This document shows positions 1 through 4,332 of a stretch of DNA of 5,357 nt, piece by piece (positions within the stretch are counted from its first letter, which is position 1; the number at the start of each line of letters is the position of its first letter). Made by a program: the position numbers and the translations under genes. This stretch comes from Lachnospiraceae bacterium (GTDB taxonomy: Bacteria > Bacillota > Clostridia > Lachnospirales > Lachnospiraceae): NCBI GenBank assembly GCA_017404585.1, contig JAFRCB010000210.1, positions 1 to 5,357 of the forward strand. Direction: 5' to 3'. The notes beneath the pieces are model-generated. The model saw nothing but the letters and a program-made list of their open reading frames with translations, was not told the origin of the DNA and made no database searches.

Positions 1-480
1 ATAATCCGGGAGCATCAGCATTGTCTCAGCAGAAGCCAGAACTTCCGGTTCCTGTGTCTTGACAGCCATGAGCTGGTAAATTGTGTTGAAGATCTGCTTC
101 TGAATGCCGGTGCGGGCATAGAGCTCTGTCTCCGGAATGATTTTATATACTTCCTCGTCCATGCCGTTCGTGCGGCTGTCGCGGTAGCCGTAGGTCCTTC
201 CGCAGGGCACATCGTTTTTGTCGAGAAGCACATAGTCGACAGCCCATGTGTCGATGCCCATGCTGACCGGGACTTTGCCCAGCTCTTTAGCTTTTTTGAG
301 GCCGTTCTTGATCTCTGCGAAGAGACGGTCGGTGTTCCAGTAGCGGTGACCGTCGATAATGTCCATTCCGTTCTCGAAACGGTAGACCTCTTCCAGGACC
401 ATCTTTCCGTCTTCCATATGGGAGAGCATGTGACGACCGCTTGAGGCGCCGATGTCGACTGCAAGGTAATATGTTGTCAT
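1..480 (-). CDS. rhaB: Rhamnulokinase (L-rhamnulose kinase), N-terminal part, cut by the window edge
   Basis: This gene encodes the ATP-dependent cytoplasmic kinase that turns L-rhamnulose into L-rhamnulose-1-phosphate, the second step of L-rhamnose catabolism after the isomerase RhaA and before the aldolase RhaD. Reading from the ATG at 480 down to base 1 gives 160 uninterrupted codons. The protein opens MTTYYLAVDIGASSGRHML, the phosphate-1 loop of FGGY-family sugar kinases in its rhamnulokinase form (DIGASSGR, residues 9-16). It continues with GIDTWAVDY (75-83), YRDSRTNGM (99-107) and FNTIYQL (131-137), all characteristic of RhaB. The family is about 470-490 residues long, so roughly a third is visible; the ATPase C-terminal half lies off the left edge. 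The start is fixed by a strong AAGGAGGGAA Shine-Dalgarno just upstream. The gene is divergent from an AraC-type regulator, the usual arrangement for a rhamnose operon. Family assignment is firm; other kinases such as fuculokinase fit the GASSGR motif less well. Confidence 0.93.
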   Translation of the reverse strand, partial: MTTYYLAVDIGASSGRHMLSHMEDGKMVLEEVYRFENGMDIIDGHRYWNTDRLFAEIKNGLKKAKELGKVPVSMGIDTWAVDYVLLDKNDVPCGRTYGYRDSRTNGMDEEVYKIIPETELYARTGIQKQIFNTIYQLMAVKTQEPEVLASAETMLMLPDY

Positions 481-485
481 GTGAG

Positions 486-495
486 TTCCCTCCTT
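486..495 (-). promoter_or_regulatory. Ribosome binding site of rhaB
   Basis: On the minus strand the sequence reads AAGGAGGGAA, five bases before the ATG at 480. It is a near-perfect Shine-Dalgarno match and decides the rhaB start. Confidence 0.85.
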
Positions 496-702
496 ACGTG
501 CCATATCAGCTTTCTTTTATGTTTTTTAATATACAATAAAAAAAGACAGTTTTTTAGTGTATAATATGACCTGAAAAATGGCTTTTTTTGATGGCATGAT
601 GAGAGATTGGGCCGGAAGGGCACCCCTGCCTCCCGCGCAATATCTTCATGCATGTGTATTCATGGTCTGCCAAAATCGTAAGATTCAGGCGGATCTGCTT
701 TA

Positions 703-709
703 GAAAGGA
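703..709 (+). promoter_or_regulatory. Ribosome binding site of the AraC-family regulator
   Basis: GAAAGGA lies six bases before the ATG at 716. It supports this start over the in-frame ATG five codons later (residue 6), which has no comparable site. Confidence 0.7.
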
Positions 710-715
710 CTTCAC

Positions 716-1702
716 ATGGACGCGGCAATCATGAAAGAGCTTCAGAAAATAACGCCTGAAGAACAGCTCTATCTCGACAAAAAAATGACGCTCGCAAGCG
801 ACGACATCTATTTTTCCAGGAGCTCCAACAAAATTGAGAGCCACCGCTTTCTCGATGATGAAAAACTCCTGACGGTGAGGCCCCACACAAGATTCGTGGA
901 TTTTGAACCTCACTCCCACAACTATATAGAGATGATGTATGTCTGCAAGGGAAGCGTGACGCACACAATCGGAGATACCGAAATCGTCCTTAAAAAGGGA
1001 GATTTCCTGGTCATGAACCAACACGTTGAGCACGGCATAAAGGCTGCCGGTTACGACGACGTCGCGATCAACTTCATTGCCCGCCAGGAATTTTTCGATA
1101 TTCCCCACAGAATGGTCGGTACCGGCAACGCTATCTCAGAGTTCCTTCTCGGGATCCTCAGGACTAAGGATTCCGTCCCCCACTACCTGCACTTCCAGCT
1201 CAATGAGGACAGATATATTGAAAATCTGGTTGAAGGCATCATCGCCTCCATCGTCTATGAGAGCGATGTCGATGAGGTAATCAACCAGTATATGATGGGC
1301 ATCGTGTTCCTTCACCTTCTCCGGCATGTCGACGGTCTGACCGGGAATTCCTCCATGGACTATCATGAGCTCCTCGTGCAGTCAGTCCTCCGCTATATTG
1401 ACACGCGGTATCAGACTGCCCAACTCGCACGGTTCGCGGACGAGACCCATCAGAATGTGTCGGTCCTCTCCCGCCTAATTCGCCAGAAGACAGGCACGAC
1501 TTTCCAGGAGCTCTTAAAGCGCAAGCGCCTGCAGAAAGCCGTTCAGCTTCTCGTCGAGAGCGATCTTTCGATCGAGGAAATTTCCGCAAATGTCGGCTAC
1601 GAAGATCCCGGCCACTTCTTCCGCGAGTTCAAGAAGAAGTACGGGACGACTCCCCGCAAATTCAGGCTCGCGCAGAAGAATAATGAATCTATCCCTATAT
1701 AA
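716..1702 (+). CDS. AraC-family transcriptional regulator with N-terminal cupin domain, probable rhamnose regulator
   Basis: This is a 328-residue cytoplasmic DNA-binding regulator. The N-terminal half holds a cupin-type ligand or dimerisation domain (about residues 52-125), with the typical PHSHNYIEMMYVCKG segment (65-79) and a KKGDFLVMNQHVEHG turn (93-107). A linker and helical region follows (about 130-215). The C-terminal AraC domain (about 218-320) has its first helix-turn-helix around 235-260 and its second around 284-310. The second contains the family signature, seen here as IEEISANVGYEDPGHFFREF (286-305) followed by KKKYGTTPRKFR. Length and domain order are normal for the family. It is divergent from rhaB with 235 bp between the starts, so the best guess is a RhaR/RhaS-like activator responding to rhamnose or a metabolite; this comes from context only, because cupin sequence does not reveal the ligand. 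It has no obvious terminator after the stop, but the next gene has its own promoter. The family call is firm and the ligand unproven. Confidence 0.9.
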   Translation: MDAAIMKELQKITPEEQLYLDKKMTLASDDIYFSRSSNKIESHRFLDDEKLLTVRPHTRFVDFEPHSHNYIEMMYVCKGSVTHTIGDTEIVLKKGDFLVMNQHVEHGIKAAGYDDVAINFIARQEFFDIPHRMVGTGNAISEFLLGILRTKDSVPHYLHFQLNEDRYIENLVEGIIASIVYESDVDEVINQYMMGIVFLHLLRHVDGLTGNSSMDYHELLVQSVLRYIDTRYQTAQLARFADETHQNVSVLSRLIRQKTGTTFQELLKRKRLQKAVQLLVESDLSIEEISANVGYEDPGHFFREFKKKYGTTPRKFRLAQKNNESIPI

Positions 1703-1748
1703 TCATATTCTTTTCACTGTGTTTTCACATTTCTGTTCTTTACTGTTA

Positions 1749-1778
1749 TTGACTACCGCAATCGTTGTGGATTATAGT
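1749..1778 (+). promoter_or_regulatory. Sigma-A-type promoter of the FKBP lipoprotein gene
   Basis: TTGACT (1749-1754) is followed after 18 bases by TATAGT (1773-1778). Read as TTATAG (1772-1777), the spacer is 17. Transcription would begin near 1785, leaving a leader of about 30 bases before the ATG at 1816. The gene can therefore be expressed independently of the regulator upstream. Confidence 0.65.
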
Positions 1779-1800
1779 AGTAAGAGCTTTTTTCAGGACT

Positions 1801-1810
1801 AAAGGGAGGA
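1801..1810 (+). promoter_or_regulatory. Ribosome binding site of the FKBP lipoprotein gene
   Basis: AAAGGGAGGA lies five bases before the ATG at 1816. It selects this start over the in-frame ATG at 1765, which lies inside the promoter and would place 17 extra residues ahead of the signal peptide. Confidence 0.85.
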
Positions 1811-1815
1811 TTTTT

Positions 1816-2928
1816 ATGAAGAATTTGGCTAAATACATATCGATCGGTCTTATTGCCGGTCTCATCGTGACTGGCTGCGGAAGTGAAGGAGCAGGAAATG
1901 CGGTCTCCACTGACTCCGGCATTGCTGCAGCTGACAGCACAGCCGTCACAGACACAGAGAGTTCCGTTGCCGCTGAAGAGGCAGTCGCGCCGAAGCTGGA
2001 CCTTGCTTCTTTTAAGGCTTCCGATTATGTCACACTCGCGGATTACAGCGAGATTGCTATCAATGCGGCAGATATCGAACCGACGGACGAACAGCTGCAG
2101 GCTAAGATCAATGAGTTCACAACATCCCATGCACCGGCTGACTACGCGGCTAAGAACGGGGACACCGTAAATATCGACTACGTGGGAAAGAAGGATGACG
2201 TCGCCTTCGACGGCGGCACTGCATCCGGTTACGATCTCACACTCGGCTCCGGCACATTTATCCCCGGATTCGAAGAAGGTCTCGTCGGCACTAAGGCGGG
2301 AGATCAGGTCTCTCTGGACCTGACTTTCCCGGAGGATTACGGTGCAAAAGAACTGGCGGGGGCAGCGGTCGTCTTCGACGTCACCGTAAATTCCATCAAA
2401 CCGGGTGAGCCGGTCGAATACACTGATGAACTCGTCGCCGCCAATACTGAATATGATACAACAGAGAAATACAACGAATATCTGAAAGAGAGCATCCGGT
2501 CAACCAACAAAAATGCAAAGAGCTCAGAAGCCTTAATGAATCTCGGCACTTTCACAGGTGAGTATCCGGAAGGCCTTGCCAACTATTACTACGACTACTA
2601 TATTCAGATGTACACCAACTACTATGGTGCCGACGCGCTGAAGGAAGCTGCCGCGAAATACGACAGCAACCGCGATTACATGAAAGAGTATCTGGGCGAA
2701 GGTCTCAATCAGCAGATGCAGGCTGATCTCCTTCTTCTTGCGGTCGCTGAAAAAGAAAACATCGCCTGCGAAGGTGAGGATTATGAGTCCTACATCGACG
2801 GTGTCCTCGGTCAGGTCGGGACAACCCGCGAGGAACTCTTTGAGCAGTACGGCGAAGGCTTCGTCAACTACTCTTACCTGACAGACAGGGCTTACTCGCT
2901 CCTGAACGACAGAGTTGTTGTTAAATAA
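1816..2928 (+). CDS. Lipoprotein FKBP-type peptidyl-prolyl isomerase, trigger-factor-like
   Basis: This predicted membrane-anchored, extracytoplasmic foldase has 370 residues. The N-terminus is a lipoprotein signal peptide: two lysines, a hydrophobic stretch, and the lipobox VTGC with the lipidated cysteine at residue 21. A low-complexity Ser/Thr/Ala/Asp/Glu linker (about 22-60) follows and probably spans the cell wall. Residues about 85-112 resemble the approach to a trigger-factor PPIase domain. The FKBP domain occupies about 114-195, with GDTVNIDYVGK (115-125), FDGGTASGYDLTLGSGTFIP (131-150), GFEEGLVGTKAGD (151-163) and FPEDYG (171-176). The remaining part (about 198-370) is predicted mostly helical and resembles the chaperone arm of trigger factor. 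It includes a very tyrosine-rich segment at 256-271. The ribosome-binding N-terminal domain of true trigger factor is replaced by the lipoprotein anchor. By family, such proteins catalyse proline isomerisation and assist folding of exported proteins, a role comparable to PrsA; the clients are unknown. It has its own promoter and is followed by a strong palindrome. Confidence 0.88.
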   Translation: MKNLAKYISIGLIAGLIVTGCGSEGAGNAVSTDSGIAAADSTAVTDTESSVAAEEAVAPKLDLASFKASDYVTLADYSEIAINAADIEPTDEQLQAKINEFTTSHAPADYAAKNGDTVNIDYVGKKDDVAFDGGTASGYDLTLGSGTFIPGFEEGLVGTKAGDQVSLDLTFPEDYGAKELAGAAVVFDVTVNSIKPGEPVEYTDELVAANTEYDTTEKYNEYLKESIRSTNKNAKSSEALMNLGTFTGEYPEGLANYYYDYYIQMYTNYYGADALKEAAAKYDSNRDYMKEYLGEGLNQQMQADLLLLAVAEKENIACEGEDYESYIDGVLGQVGTTREELFEQYGEGFVNYSYLTDRAYSLLNDRVVVK

Positions 2929-2947
2929 TCCGTAAAGAAATGATAAC

Positions 2948-3046
2948 GGGGCTGTCGCATTAGACGGTGTCACGATAATATATGGCATACATTTGCAAAT
3001 AATGTCTGCCATATATTATTGTGACTCGCCTTAATGCGACAGCCCT
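2948..3046. repeat. 97-bp imperfect palindrome between convergent genes; terminator-like, possible MITE
   Basis: GGGCTGTCGCATTA (2949-2962) is matched exactly by its reverse complement at 3032-3045. Inside, after a poorly paired stretch, GTCAC-g-ATAATATATGGCA-t-ACATT (2969-2993) pairs with 3001-3025 with one mismatch and one G.T. This leaves a seven-base loop, TGCAAAT, at 2994-3000. Overall about 38 of 45 arm positions pair. The loop sits in a perfect ten-base palindrome ATTTGCAAAT (2991-3000). The element begins 20 bases after the lipoprotein stop and lies between convergent genes. T-rich flanks (TTTATTTATC on the plus side, TTATCATTTCTTT on the minus side) would allow bidirectional termination. 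The GC-rich ends with an AT-rich core are also what one sees in miniature inverted-repeat elements, and GGGGCTGTCGCA-like ends are familiar from insertion sequences. No clear target-site duplication was found. Confidence 0.75.
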
Positions 3047-3052
3047 TTATTT
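2948..3052 (+). terminator. Probable transcription terminator after the FKBP lipoprotein gene (likely bidirectional)
   Basis: The RNA of the palindrome forms a long stem with a 14-bp GC-containing base, followed on the plus strand by TTTATTTA. It is not a compact intrinsic terminator, because the stem is unusually long and the T-run is interrupted. Its position between two converging stop codons fits a shared terminator. Confidence 0.5.
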
Positions 3053-3064
3053 ATCTCAGTGGGG

Positions 3065-3092
3065 AGAAGACCCCCGCTTCTACAAAGTGGGT
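3065..3092 (-). terminator. Possible weak terminator hairpin after treR
   Basis: Two alternative small stems overlap here. ACCC (3070-3073) plus GCTT (3076-3079) pairs with AAGTGGGT (3085-3092), with a two-base bulge and one G.T. Alternatively, AGAAG (3065-3069) pairs with CTTCT (3077-3081). It lies about 30 bases past the treR stop in the minus direction, but no good run of T follows, so the call is tentative. Nothing else is visible between 3046 and 3123. Confidence 0.25.
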
Positions 3093-3123
3093 AAATCAAT
3101 ATCCAGCTTGTCTCAGCGGCCAG

Positions 3124-3858
3124 TCACAGCTTCAGCGGTTTCTTTCGGACAGCCGTGTCATGGAAGCTGAAGTAGTCCGGCCTGTGGCGGGACTGGGTAT
3201 ACTCGAACATGATTCCGTCCGCGTTGTAGACCTGACCTGTGATCACCGCCATGCAGTTATAATCTCCGAGGTCGAGCCATTTCTCATCCAGCTCAGTGAC
3301 CCTCTCAACAGTGATCCACCTCTTGCTGGTCACGATTGTCATACCGAGCTCATTTTCAATATAGTCGTAAACAGAGTCCTCCGCGATTTCCTTCGTAAGC
3401 CCCGGCACCTGGCTGGTCTGGAACATATTCAGATCCAAAATGAGCGGCTTCTCATCGAGATACCTCACTCTCTGCAGAAAATAGATTTCCTCACCCTTCG
3501 GAAAGCCTGTGCGGGCGGCGATCCGGTCATCAACGTTCATCGTGAACAGATTAAGAACCTTCGTCCCCGGCACCTTGTTGTTCCGGAGCGCGGACTCTCT
3601 GAAAGACTCTATCCCGCCCATCGAGAAAGCCGTCTGAGTGACCGGCTGATAGATGACACGGACACCGACTCCATGCAGAGACTGTACATATCCGTCCTCA
3701 GCCAGAGCCGCTATAGCCCTGCGGACAGTGTTTCGTGAACAGCCGTAAAATCCGACAAGAGTATTTTCAGAAGGCAGAAGATCCTGAGCCTGGCGCTCAC
3801 CGGCTTCGATCCGCTGCTTCATATCTCTGTAAATAGATTGATATTTTGCTCTTGGCAT
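3124..3858 (-). CDS. treR: Trehalose operon repressor, GntR/HutC family
   Basis: This is a 244-residue DNA-binding repressor. The N-terminal winged helix-turn-helix (about residues 4-68) opens MPRAKYQSIYRDMKQRIEAG and carries LLPSENTLVGFYGCSRNTVR (27-46), the typical GntR recognition region, then EDGYVQSLHGVGVRVIY (54-70). The C-terminal UTRA effector domain (about 82-236) contains IESFRES (83-89), a TKV turn (99-101), the LQRVRYLDEKPLILDLNMF strand block (128-146) and a final QSRHRPDYFSF (222-232). The start and wing sequences match TreR of Bacillota closely, and length is normal. In this family the protein blocks the trehalose genes and is released by trehalose-6-phosphate. Supporting context: it is divergent from a trehalose PTS permease whose promoter carries three copies of one palindromic site. 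A moderate AAAAGGG ribosome site (3868-3875) lies ten bases upstream. Its own promoter seems to lie about 150 bases upstream, giving a long leader. Confidence 0.92.
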   Translation of the reverse strand: MPRAKYQSIYRDMKQRIEAGERQAQDLLPSENTLVGFYGCSRNTVRRAIAALAEDGYVQSLHGVGVRVIYQPVTQTAFSMGGIESFRESALRNNKVPGTKVLNLFTMNVDDRIAARTGFPKGEEIYFLQRVRYLDEKPLILDLNMFQTSQVPGLTKEIAEDSVYDYIENELGMTIVTSKRWITVERVTELDEKWLDLGDYNCMAVITGQVYNADGIMFEYTQSRHRPDYFSFHDTAVRKKPLKL

Positions 3859-3905
3859 ATTGTTCTGACCCTTTTCAATAGCAGACGTTCATGCTGCGGT
3901 TTGGT

Positions 3906-3984
3906 GGCTTTCGCGCAAAAGCCATATGGCTGCGTGTCCGCCGTATGTGGACATTGCTGTACAGCGGTACGGATGATACCGGAC
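3906..3984 (-). other. Cluster of inverted repeats in the treR 5' leader
   Basis: This part of the predicted treR leader is packed with inverted repeats. GGCTTT (3906-3911) pairs with AAAGCC (3918-3923). AGCCATATGGCT (3920-3931) is a perfect 12-bp palindrome sharing bases with that pair, so the two stems exclude each other. GTCCGCCGTA (3936-3945) pairs with TACGG (3968-3972) and CGGAC (3980-3984) around a seven-base bulge, enclosing the perfect palindrome GCTGTACAGC (3956-3965). No terminator-like T-run follows on the minus strand. It may be a structured leader, a protein site, or chance. It matches no riboswitch class recognised by eye. Confidence 0.4.
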
Positions 3985-4014
3985 TGCGTGGAAATGTTAG
4001 AATAATGCTATTTT

Positions 4015-4043
4015 ATTATATAGATTAACATCTTTCTTAACAA
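4015..4043 (-). promoter_or_regulatory. Promoter of treR
   Basis: On the minus strand TTGTTA (4043-4038) is followed after exactly 17 bases by TATAAT (4020-4015), a perfect -10. Transcription would start near 4008 and give a leader of about 150 bases before the treR start at 3858. A degenerate copy of the treB operator overlaps the -35. Confidence 0.7.
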
Positions 4044-4044
4044 G
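4031..4044 (-). promoter_or_regulatory. Degenerate TreR-type operator at the treR -35
   Basis: Read on the minus strand, CTTGTTAAGAAAGA matches the central treB operator CTTGTTCAGACAAG at 10 of 14 positions. The left half CTTGTT is exact and the right half degraded. Its overlap with the -35 suggests weak autoregulation. The match could be chance in AT-rich DNA. Confidence 0.35.
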
Positions 4045-4155
4045 TGATTATAGTCCTAAAAATTCACTTTATATACTTTGTTTTTATGATATCGGTCATT
4101 TGAGGGGCTGATTCCTCGCTTTCATCGCACAGCAAAAAACACCTTAAGAAGACTG

Positions 4156-4189
4156 CCGGAAATATATGGCAAATGTACCAAATTTCCGG
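4156..4189. repeat. 8-bp inverted repeat upstream of the treB operators
   Basis: CCGGAAAT (4156-4163) and ATTTCCGG (4182-4189) are perfect inverted copies, 18 bases apart. They lie just before the first operator, centred about 86 bases upstream of the predicted treB transcription start. This is a place where an activator could bind. No regulator is recognised from the sequence. Confidence 0.45.
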
Positions 4190-4196
4190 GTCGAAA

Positions 4197-4210
4197 TTTG
4201 TTTAAACAAG
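4197..4210. promoter_or_regulatory. TreR operator 1 (upstream of the treB -35)
   Basis: TTTGTTTAAACAAG contains the perfect 12-bp palindrome TTGTTTAAACAA (4198-4209). It matches operator 2 at 11 of 14 positions. It lies 14 bases before the -35 box. Assignment to TreR is by context; the TTGT...ACAA half-sites resemble the known Bacillus TreR palindrome, whose centre differs. Confidence 0.65.
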
Positions 4211-4223
4211 TCTTTAATAATTA

Positions 4224-4252
4224 TTGACTTTCTTGTTCAGACAAGATATTAT
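4224..4252 (+). promoter_or_regulatory. Promoter of treB
   Basis: TTGACT (4224-4229) and TATTAT (4247-4252) are separated by exactly 17 bases, a good sigma-A promoter. Transcription would start near 4259, leaving about 74 bases before the treB ATG. The spacer is occupied entirely by operator 2. Confidence 0.75.
4231..4246. promoter_or_regulatory. TreR operator 2 (within the treB -35/-10 spacer)
   Basis: TCTTGTTCAGACAAGA has perfect 6-bp inverted arms (TCTTGT/ACAAGA). It fills the promoter spacer, ending on the base before the -10. A repressor bound here would exclude RNA polymerase. Confidence 0.75.
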
Positions 4253-4268
4253 AAATATGCATGCCGAA

Positions 4269-4282
4269 CATGTTCAAACAAG
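4269..4282. promoter_or_regulatory. TreR operator 3 (downstream of the treB start point)
   Basis: CATGTTCAAACAAG matches operator 2 at 12 of 14 positions. It sits about 10-23 bases past the predicted transcription start. The centres of operators 1, 2 and 3 are 35 and 37 bases apart. Confidence 0.6.
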
Positions 4283-4318
4283 TTAGGCGCAAATAATGGG
4301 TATGCCGCAAATGCGGCG

Positions 4319-4330
4319 GAAAGGAAGAGG
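4319..4330 (+). promoter_or_regulatory. Ribosome binding site of treB
   Basis: The purine-rich run GAAAGGAAGAGG ends two bases before the ATG at 4333. Its AAAGGA core gives usable spacing and no better start lies nearby. Confidence 0.6.
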
Positions 4331-4332
4331 CT

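Larger units (their letters stand above)
481..715. promoter_or_regulatory. Divergent rhaB / AraC-regulator control region
   Basis: This 235-bp region separates two divergent genes. Its left part (about 510-590) is very AT-rich with runs of A and T. On the plus strand a TATAAT lies at 560-565, but no TTGACA-like box sits 16-18 bases before it, so promoter activity toward the regulator would need help or be weak. On the minus strand TATATT (528-533) or TATTGT (533-538) could be the rhaB -10; neither has a good -35. A poor -35 is what one expects at a promoter driven by an AraC-family activator. ATGGC occurs twice (578-582 and 591-595), and CATG occurs three times (647-650, 651-654, 661-664), the first two forming the palindrome CATGCATG. 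No clear AraC half-site pair and no good catabolite (cre) site could be recognised. Confidence 0.45.
3859..4332. promoter_or_regulatory. treR-treB divergent intergenic region
   Basis: This 474-bp gap has no credible gene. From left to right it holds the treR ribosome site, the inverted-repeat cluster (3906-3984), the treR promoter with a degenerate operator (4015-4044), a stretch with only weak hairpins (about 4045-4155; one is GAGG/CCTC at 4102-4117), an 8-bp inverted repeat (4156-4189) and the treB promoter with three operators (4197-4282). The composition shifts from GC-rich near treR to strongly AT-rich toward treB. Confidence 0.7.

Noticed and set aside
15..464. Open frame of 149 codons on the minus strand
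   Set aside because: It is a shadow of the true rhaB frame, which runs from 480 through the left edge and shows clear rhamnulokinase motifs.
554..1108. Open frame of 184 codons on the minus strand opposite the AraC-family gene
   Set aside because: No recognisable domain. It overlaps the well-supported cupin domain coding region on the other strand and lacks a ribosome site.
1765..1815. Upstream in-frame ATG for the lipoprotein gene
   Set aside because: It lies between the -35 and -10 of the predicted promoter, has no Shine-Dalgarno, and would bury the signal peptide 17 residues from the N-terminus. The ATG at 1816 has a strong site.
3034..3738. Open frame of 234 codons on the plus strand opposite treR
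   Set aside because: It starts inside the palindrome and mirrors the treR coding frame. The translation resembles no protein family, while the opposite strand encodes a complete GntR/UTRA protein.
4102..4117. GAGG/CCTC hairpin
   Set aside because: A four-base stem with an eight-base loop is within chance expectation and has no terminator tail.
4103..4129. Possible catabolite-responsive (cre) site on the minus strand, TGAAAGCGAGGAATCA
   Set aside because: The left half fits the cre consensus, but the right half does not at the normal spacing, so it is not reported as a CcpA site.
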